A stretch of DNA of 64,000 nt from Pseudomonas sp. SID14000 (GTDB taxonomy: Bacteria; Pseudomonadota; Gammaproteobacteria; Pseudomonadales; Pseudomonadaceae), in the NCBI RefSeq assembly GCF_002165135.1, contig NZ_NFZQ01000007.1:124001-188000 (forward strand). Reading direction: 5' to 3'. The notes below the pieces were generated by a model. The model was not told the DNA's origin and made no database searches. It was given only the letters and a program-made list of their open reading frames with translations. Shown piece after piece: positions 58,688 through 64,000 of the stretch. Numbering within the stretch: position 1 is the stretch's first letter; the number at the start of each line of letters is the position of its first letter. Both the position numbers and the translations under genes were made by a program.

Positions 58688-60253
58688 TCAAGCCGGTCGC
58701 AATCGCAAGCTCCGCCACAAAGCCGCCGTCATCAGCACACTCACCCCGGCCCACCCCCAGGCCTGCTGGTTCTCCAGCCCTTCCACAAACAACTGCGGCG
58801 CCACCCCGGCACCGACGATGAACGCCAGCAACGCCACCTCTGCCCGTCGCGCAGACACTGGCCAAAGTGCAAATACCAGTGCCGGCAACGCCAGCGCTGC
58901 GCTGGGGAAGCTGCGGTAGCGCGGGTCGAACACCATCGCCAGCATGCTCACCGCCGCGGCAAAGCCCGCCGCCAGCAACAGCCAGCCGGCCCGCGCCTGC
59001 AACCAGGCGTACAGCCGCTCGCGCCAGCCCGCACGCCGCGCCAGGGCTAACATCGCGTGGGCCAGCACCAGCAGGTTCAGCGCCGTCAGCAGCAGCGCCC
59101 ACAGCCACTCCCCGGCAAAGCGTGCATGGGTACGCATCAGCTCGCCCCAAAGCCCCAGGCAGCCTGCGCCAAACGCCGCCAGCAACGGCAGCAGCAAGGC
59201 CGCCATGGTGGTAGCGGGGCGCCCGGCAAGCAGCAGCATCAGCACCATCAGCCCGGCACTGGCCAGCAACCACTGTGGCCAGTAAGGCAGGTTGCTCACC
59301 GGCCCTTCGAGTATGCCCTTGTCCTGCCGGTCGGCATCATAAAGCCCCCAGTAACCGCCGACCGCCCCCTCATTGGCGCGCTTCCATGGCTGGTCGAACG
59401 CCTCGATCAGGTTGTAGTGCCAGCCGTTGCTTTCGGCCATGGCCACGAACCCACGAATGAAGCGCGCCTCGTTGACCCGGCTGGGCTCTGCGGTCTCGCG
59501 CTGGCGGCCTTCGCTGGGCCAGCCTGTTTCTCCGATCAGGATGTCCTTGGGCGCGAAGCGCGTGCCGAATACCCGGCGCACATCGGCAACGTGGGTCAGG
59601 GCTTCGTCGATGCCACGCGGGTCGTCTTCCCAGTAAGGCAGCAGGTGGATAGTCAGGAAGTCCACCGATGGTGCTACCTGCGGGTGCTGCAACCAGAATT
59701 CCCACACATCGGCGTAGGTTACCGGCACCTTGACCTGGCTTTTCACCCGGGCGATCAGCGTGGCCAGCTGGGCGCCGGTCACCTCCTTGCGTAGCAGCGT
59801 CTCGTTGCCGACGATCACCGCGCTGACCACGTCGGGGTTGGCGTTGGCGGCGGCGATCAGCAGGTTGATTTCTTTCTCGGTGTCGGCGGGGTGGGCATTG
59901 ACCCAGGCCCCCAGCATCACTTTCAGGCCATGCTTGCGCGCCAGCGCCGGAATCGCCTCAAGACCGGTCTGGGAATAGGTACGGATGCACTGGAATCGCT
60001 CGGCCAGCAACGCCAGGTCGGCATCCATGCGTGCCGGGCGCAGCCGGAACGGCTGGTCGTAGGGCGACTGGTCCTTGTCGAACGGGGTGTACGAGGCGCA
60101 TTGCAGCTTGTGTGTCGGGCCGGCCGCGTCGGGCAGTTGCACCGGCTTGCCAAGCCCGTACCAGAGCCCTCCGAGCCCGAGCAGGGCGAGCAGGCAGGCG
60201 AGCAGGTACAGCGGAAGCAGCAGGCGGGCAGAACTGGGCATCGGGCGGTCCAT
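58688..60253 (-). CDS. Membrane protein with GH17-like (beta-1,3-glucan active) domain
   Basis: The 521-residue protein has one N-terminal membrane segment (about 12-33). A glycoside hydrolase family 17 type domain follows (about 48-310: RLRPARMDADLALLAERFQC, GNETLLR with the expected acid Glu, GETGWPSEGR with the expected nucleophile Glu). Seven or so C-terminal membrane segments end the protein. The domain should act in the periplasm on beta-1,3- or related glucans. ATG 60253 is preferred over a TTG at 60265. Confidence 0.85.
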   Translation of the reverse strand: MDRPMPSSARLLLPLYLLACLLALLGLGGLWYGLGKPVQLPDAAGPTHKLQCASYTPFDKDQSPYDQPFRLRPARMDADLALLAERFQCIRTYSQTGLEAIPALARKHGLKVMLGAWVNAHPADTEKEINLLIAAANANPDVVSAVIVGNETLLRKEVTGAQLATLIARVKSQVKVPVTYADVWEFWLQHPQVAPSVDFLTIHLLPYWEDDPRGIDEALTHVADVRRVFGTRFAPKDILIGETGWPSEGRQRETAEPSRVNEARFIRGFVAMAESNGWHYNLIEAFDQPWKRANEGAVGGYWGLYDADRQDKGILEGPVSNLPYWPQWLLASAGLMVLMLLLAGRPATTMAALLLPLLAAFGAGCLGLWGELMRTHARFAGEWLWALLLTALNLLVLAHAMLALARRAGWRERLYAWLQARAGWLLLAAGFAAAVSMLAMVFDPRYRSFPSAALALPALVFALWPVSARRAEVALLAFIVGAGVAPQLFVEGLENQQAWGWAGVSVLMTAALWRSLRLRPA

Positions 60254-60450
60254 CGTCAGGCGCAAAAGGGTAGATAGTAGCCCGGCGCCAAACCTTTGGC
60301 ATGCAAGGATCGCGCAGGTCGGCGTAGGCCGATGGCGCTAATGGCACAGTGCTGTCGCATATGGGGCGGGTACAGGTCGTAGCTGGAGCAGGTCAAGTAT
60401 TGTTGCAGGACGATGATGCAAACTCCGAGACCTGACGAGGGGATGCTTTG

Positions 60451-61311
60451 ATGGCTGCTATTACAAAAATGCGACGTTTCCTGGGTGTGGGCACTGCCAT
60501 GGTACTGGCCATGAGTGCGGCACAGGCAATGGCCAAAGAAGTCAGCATTGGTTACGTTGATGGTTGGGCCGACAGCGTGGCGACCACCAACGTGGCCGCC
60601 GAAGTGATCAAGCAGAAACTCGGCTACGACGTGAAGTTGCAGGCCGTCGCCACCGGGATCATGTGGCAGGGCGTGGCAACCGGCAAGCTCGATGCCATGT
60701 TGTCGGCCTGGTTGCCGGTGACCCATGGCGAGTACTGGGCCAAGAACAAGGACAATGTGGTCGACTACGGCCCGAACTTCAAGGACGCCAAGATTGGCCT
60801 GATCGTCCCCGAATACGTCAAGGCGGTGAGCATCGCCGACCTCAAGACCGATGACACCTTCAAGCAGAAAATCGTCGGCATCGACGCCGGCTCCGGCGTA
60901 ATGCTCAAGACCGACCAGGCCATCAAGGACTACGACCTGACCGGTTACAAGCTGCAGGCCAGTTCCGGCGCGGCGATGACTGCGGAGCTGGGCCGTGCCT
61001 ATGCCAAGCAGCAGTCCATTGCGGTCACCGGCTGGGTTCCACACTGGATGTTCGCCAAGTGGAAGCTGAAGTTCCTCGAAGACCCGAAAGGCGTGTATGG
61101 CGCCGCGGAAACCGTGAACAGCATCGGCAGCAAGGAACTGGCGACCAAGGCCCCGGAAGTGGCGGAGTTCCTGAAGAAGTTCAACTGGCAATCGAAGGAC
61201 GAGATTGGCGAGGTGATGCTGGCGATCCAGGAAGGCGCCAAGCCTGAAGCGGCGGCCAAGGACTGGGTGGCCAAGCACCCTGATCGCGTGAAGGAGTGGA
61301 CTGGCAAGTAA
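60451..61311 (+). CDS. betX: Glycine betaine-binding periplasmic protein (BetX-like)
   Basis: The 286-residue protein has a signal peptide (about 1-29, ending AMAK). The OpuAC/ProX fold has aromatic cage stretches VSIGYVDGWADS and ITVTGWVPHW-like sequence. It lacks ABC permease and ATPase neighbours; orphan BetX proteins serve a shared core transporter. GAGGGG precedes the start (ATG 60451, with TTG 60448 in frame). Upstream space is shared with the divergent GH17-like gene. Confidence 0.88.
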   Translation: MAAITKMRRFLGVGTAMVLAMSAAQAMAKEVSIGYVDGWADSVATTNVAAEVIKQKLGYDVKLQAVATGIMWQGVATGKLDAMLSAWLPVTHGEYWAKNKDNVVDYGPNFKDAKIGLIVPEYVKAVSIADLKTDDTFKQKIVGIDAGSGVMLKTDQAIKDYDLTGYKLQASSGAAMTAELGRAYAKQQSIAVTGWVPHWMFAKWKLKFLEDPKGVYGAAETVNSIGSKELATKAPEVAEFLKKFNWQSKDEIGEVMLAIQEGAKPEAAAKDWVAKHPDRVKEWTGK

Positions 61312-61333
61312 CAACCCGTTACGGCCAATTTTG

Positions 61334-61429
61334 CTGCTTCGCGGGTAAACCCGCTCCTACAGGGATATCCACAGTCTTCAGGCTTGTGCACATCCCTTGT
61401 GGGAGCGGGTTTACCCGCGAAGAGGCCAT
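61334..61429. repeat. REP pair, inverted
   Basis: GCTTCGCGGGTAAACCCGCT and GGGAGCGGGTTTACCCGCGA lie between betX and the yjcH promoter region. Confidence 0.88.
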
Positions 61430-61466
61430 CACTTTGTTACGCAACCGGTAAAACACCGTTGCATCT

Positions 61467-61482
61467 AAGACTAAGGTCGTCT
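61467..61482 (+). promoter_or_regulatory. Imperfect dyad, candidate response-regulator site for yjcH-actP
   Basis: AAGACTAAGGTCGTCT has arms AGAC/GTCT around a 7-base centre and lies 74 bases before yjcH. The position suits an activator such as ErdR/CrbR, the partner of MxtR; I could not confirm the motif. Confidence 0.35.
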
Positions 61483-61555
61483 GGTTGGCGTCCGATAGCC
61501 GCATAAAGTAAGGGTCGTGGGTTCCACCCCTATCTGTGCTGCTAGGACAAAAACA

Positions 61556-61867
61556 ATGAACGACAGCATTTACCTCTCGATACAAAACAGCCCCCGCTTC
61601 AAGGAGCTGGTCACCAAACGCGAACGGTTCGCCTGGATTCTCTCGGCGATCATGCTCGGCCTGTACTGCGCCTTCATCCTCCTGATCGCCTACGGTCCTC
61701 AGATACTGGGCACCAAGCTCAGCCCTGAGTCATCGATTACCTGGGGCATTCCCCTGGGTGTCGGCCTGATCGTCTCGGCATTCGTCCTGACCGCCATCTA
61801 CGTACGCCGCGCCAACGGCGAATTCGATGAGCTGAACAAGGCCATCCTGAAGGAGGCGCAACAATGA
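61556..61867 (+). CDS. yjcH: DUF485 membrane protein YjcH
   Basis: The 103-residue protein has two membrane helices ([20 protein letters not shown] and [20 protein letters not shown]) and a C-terminal cytoplasmic helix. It is always paired with ActP, and the ATGA overlap with actP (4 bases) is conserved here. AGGA precedes ATG 61556. The role in acetate uptake is not fully settled. Confidence 0.93.
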   Translation: MNDSIYLSIQNSPRFKELVTKRERFAWILSAIMLGLYCAFILLIAYGPQILGTKLSPESSITWGIPLGVGLIVSAFVLTAIYVRRANGEFDELNKAILKEAQQ

Positions 61868-63528
61868 TTCGCCATGCCAAAGCCCTGGCCGTACTGGCCT
61901 GCGGAGCCTTCGCACCCGCCGTTTGGGCCGCCGATGCCCTGACCGGCGAGGTGCAGAAGCAACCGCTGAACGTCTCTGCGATCGCCATGTTCGTGGCCTT
62001 CGTCGCCTTCACTCTTGGCATCACCTACTGGGCCTCCAAGCGCAACAAGTCAGCGTCGGACTACTACGCCGCCGGCGGCAAGATCACCGGCTTCCAGAAC
62101 GGCCTGGCGATTGCCGGTGACTACATGTCGGCTGCCTCGTTCCTGGGTATTTCCGCACTGGTGTTCACTTCTGGCTATGACGGCCTGATCTACTCGATCG
62201 GCTTCCTGGTCGGTTGGCCGATCATCCTCTTCCTGATCGCCGAACGCCTGCGCAACCTGGGCAAGTACACCTTCGCCGACGTGGCCTCGTACCGCCTCGG
62301 GCAGAAGGAAATCCGCACCCTGTCGGCTTCCGGCTCGCTGGTGGTGGTGGCGTTCTACCTGATCGCGCAGATGGTCGGTGCCGGCAAGCTGATCGAGCTG
62401 CTGTTCGGCCTGGATTACCACGTGGCGGTGATTCTGGTGGGTATCCTGATGTGCCTGTACGTGCTGTTCGGCGGCATGCTGGCCACCACCTGGGTACAGA
62501 TCATCAAGGCCGTGTTGCTGCTGTCCGGCGCCAGCTTCATGGCGCTGATGGTGATGAAGCATGTGGGCTTCGACTTCAACACCCTGTTCTCCGAAGCGAT
62601 CAAGGTGCACGCCAAGGGCGAGGCGATCATGAGCCCGGGCGGCCTGGTCAAGGACCCGATCTCGGCATTCTCGCTGGGCCTGGCGCTGATGTTCGGTACC
62701 GCCGGCCTGCCGCACATCCTGATGCGCTTCTTCACCGTCAGTGATGCCAAGGAAGCGCGCAAGAGCGTGCTGTACGCCACCGGCTTCATCGGCTACTTCT
62801 ACATCCTCACCTTCATCATCGGCTTTGGCGCCATCCTGCTGGTCAGCACCAACCCGGACTTCAAGGACGCCGCTGGTGCCCTGCTGGGCGGCAACAACAT
62901 GGCAGCGGTGCACCTGGCCAACGCCGTGGGTGGCAGCGTGTTCCTCGGCTTCATCTCGGCAGTGGCCTTCGCCACCATCCTGGCGGTGGTTGCCGGCCTG
63001 ACCCTGGCCGGTGCCTCGGCGGTGTCCCACGACCTGTACGCCAGTGTATGGCGCAAAGGCAAGGCCAACGACAAGGACGAGATCCGCGTGTCGAAGATCA
63101 CCACCGTCGCCCTGGGCGTGCTGGCGATCGGCCTGGGCATCCTGTTCGAGAAGCAGAACATCGCCTTCATGGTTGGCCTGGCGTTCTCCATTGCCGCCAG
63201 CTGCAACTTCCCGGTACTGCTGCTCTCGATGTACTGGAAGAAGCTGACCACCCGCGGCGCCATGATCGGCGGCTGGCTGGGCCTGGTGAGCGCGGTGACG
63301 CTGATGATCCTCGGCCCGACCATCTGGGTACAGATCCTCGGCCACGAGAAGCCGATCTACCCGTACGAGTACCCGGCGCTGTTCTCGATGCTGATTTCCT
63401 TCATCGGTATCTGGTTCTTCTCGGTCACCGACAAGTCCAAGGCAGCTGAAGACGAACGTGCGCTGTTCTTCCCGCAGTTCGTGCGTTCGCAGACTGGCCT
63501 GGGTGCTTCGGGTGCTGTTTCGCACTGA
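61864..63528 (+). CDS. actP: Acetate/cation symporter ActP
   Basis: The 554-residue protein has a cleavable-looking signal (1-22, AVWAAD). About 13 membrane segments of the sodium:solute symporter family follow. Typical blocks are [35 protein letters not shown] and [20 protein letters not shown]. It imports acetate and similar short acids. It shares the transport-domain family with the sensor MxtR and ends before a strong terminator. Confidence 0.96.
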   Translation: MIRHAKALAVLACGAFAPAVWAADALTGEVQKQPLNVSAIAMFVAFVAFTLGITYWASKRNKSASDYYAAGGKITGFQNGLAIAGDYMSAASFLGISALVFTSGYDGLIYSIGFLVGWPIILFLIAERLRNLGKYTFADVASYRLGQKEIRTLSASGSLVVVAFYLIAQMVGAGKLIELLFGLDYHVAVILVGILMCLYVLFGGMLATTWVQIIKAVLLLSGASFMALMVMKHVGFDFNTLFSEAIKVHAKGEAIMSPGGLVKDPISAFSLGLALMFGTAGLPHILMRFFTVSDAKEARKSVLYATGFIGYFYILTFIIGFGAILLVSTNPDFKDAAGALLGGNNMAAVHLANAVGGSVFLGFISAVAFATILAVVAGLTLAGASAVSHDLYASVWRKGKANDKDEIRVSKITTVALGVLAIGLGILFEKQNIAFMVGLAFSIAASCNFPVLLLSMYWKKLTTRGAMIGGWLGLVSAVTLMILGPTIWVQILGHEKPIYPYEYPALFSMLISFIGIWFFSVTDKSKAAEDERALFFPQFVRSQTGLGASGAVSH

Positions 63529-63545
63529 TCCAGCACTGACGCTTC

Positions 63546-63578
63546 AGCAAAACGCCCCGCTTGCCGGGGCGTTTTGCT
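63546..63578 (+). terminator. Intrinsic terminator of yjcH-actP
   Basis: AGCAAAACGCCCC and GGGGCGTTTTGCT form a 13-bp stem with a 7-base loop. Confidence 0.93.
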
Positions 63579-63745
63579 GTCTGGCACACCCCGGCGGGAT
63601 GTCGTTGGGAAATTTCAACAATTCGCTCGGAGGGTTCCCGTATTTTCCTTGTGGGTAAATGCGAATAATCCAACCTGTCAACGGCGCTTTGCCTGATTGA
63701 CTCTCAATCAAAGCTTATGTCTACAGGTTTCCAGGAGATCTATTC

Positions 63746-64000
63746 GTGAAAGCATTCATGCTGGCACTTCCTTTCGTTGCACTCGTCACCGGCCAGGCCA
63801 TGGCGGGGGACCCGATCGAGAAACAGGTGCTCATCACTGCCACAGTGCCCACCGCCAACTTCTACGTCGAACCCGTCGGCGGCAACTGGATGAACGACCC
63901 GCAGGAAATGGCCTGGAACTCGTTTCAAGGCAACCTGACCCCAGTTCGCAAGCAGTTGCAGGCCAAGAGCACCATCGGCCCGATCACCGCCCACCTGCTG
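63746..64000 (+). CDS. CS1-type (CFA/I-like) fimbrial major subunit, 3' part beyond the window
   Basis: Eighty-five codons are visible. The signal peptide MKAFMLALPFVALVTGQAMA (GTG start, CCAGGAGATC upstream) is followed by GDPIEKQVLITATVPTANFY. This matches the N-terminal strand of alpha-fimbrial (CFA/I, CS1) major subunits that is donated between pilin units. The gene is cut by the window edge. A chaperone and usher would be expected downstream. Confidence 0.75.
   Translation, partial: MKAFMLALPFVALVTGQAMAGDPIEKQVLITATVPTANFYVEPVGGNWMNDPQEMAWNSFQGNLTPVRKQLQAKSTIGPITAHLL

Noticed and set aside
7000..61440. The many REP pairs considered as CRISPR repeats or IS ends
   Set aside because: They occur as isolated inverted pairs in intergenic gaps. 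There are no regularly spaced spacers, no cas genes, no transposase and no target duplications that I could see.

Overview
The window looks like a chromosomal segment of a Pseudomonas putida-group bacterium. GC content is high. Gene order follows, from memory, the P. aeruginosa PA3271-to-PA3234 neighbourhood: mxtR/crbS, an LplT/acyltransferase fusion, rdgC, fkpA, prc, a phosphonate-type ABC operon, apeB, rluA-like, minEDC, htrB, an mlaA paralogue, betX and yjcH-actP. The intergenic spaces carry many copies of the REP family typical of P. putida (cores like GCGGGTAAACCCGC and GGGAGCGGG). No transposase, integrase, phage gene, rRNA or CRISPR array was seen.

Layout. 1-11 kb: a small hypothetical gene, a Sel1-like gene, rmuC, the transporter-histidine-kinase hybrid mxtR, an MFS pump, an MFS/acyltransferase fusion, a guanidine-II riboswitch with its gdx/sugE exporter, and rdgC. 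12.1-12.7 kb: a tandemly duplicated tRNA-Val/tRNA-Asp unit. 12.7-22.3 kb: an AraC/GyrI regulator, the assimilatory nitrate reductase (a NasA-flavoreductase fusion), nirBD and a LysR regulator. Both the nas and nir transcripts start at sigma-54-like promoters. Both have leaders with two hexaloop hairpins, the second overlapping an intrinsic terminator, which is the arrangement expected for NasT-type (ANTAR) antitermination.

22.2-33.8 kb holds the most unusual content. It is a compact ten-gene operon on the minus strand with an AraC-type gene upstream. The operon encodes an acyl-thioester reductase-like SDR, a class III aminotransferase, an SRPBCC/cyclase-like protein, an acyl-CoA-dehydrogenase-like flavoprotein, a second SDR, a membrane fatty acid desaturase, a DUF3050/haem-oxygenase-fold protein, and a complete EmrA-EmrB-TolC type exporter. 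It reads as a small biosynthesis-and-export cluster for an amine derived from a fatty acyl chain, and I do not recognise it as a described pathway.

34-46.4 kb: fkpA, a YkvA gene, an HTH pair with an elaborate promoter, a REP-ended CBS fragment, prc, a quinone oxidoreductase, a HAD phosphatase, and a phosphonate/phosphoester-type ABC operon with a divergent UTRA regulator. 46.5-58.4 kb: a large MscS channel, apeB, rluA-like, minEDC, htrB, a patatin lipase, a lipase-mlaA pair and small membrane proteins, followed by an unusually large 86-bp inverted repeat. 58.7-64 kb: a GH17-like membrane protein, betX, yjcH-actP and the start of a CS1-type pilin gene cut by the window edge. MxtR is, from memory, the sensor that controls acetate genes such as actP, so a sensor and its likely target lie at opposite ends of this window.
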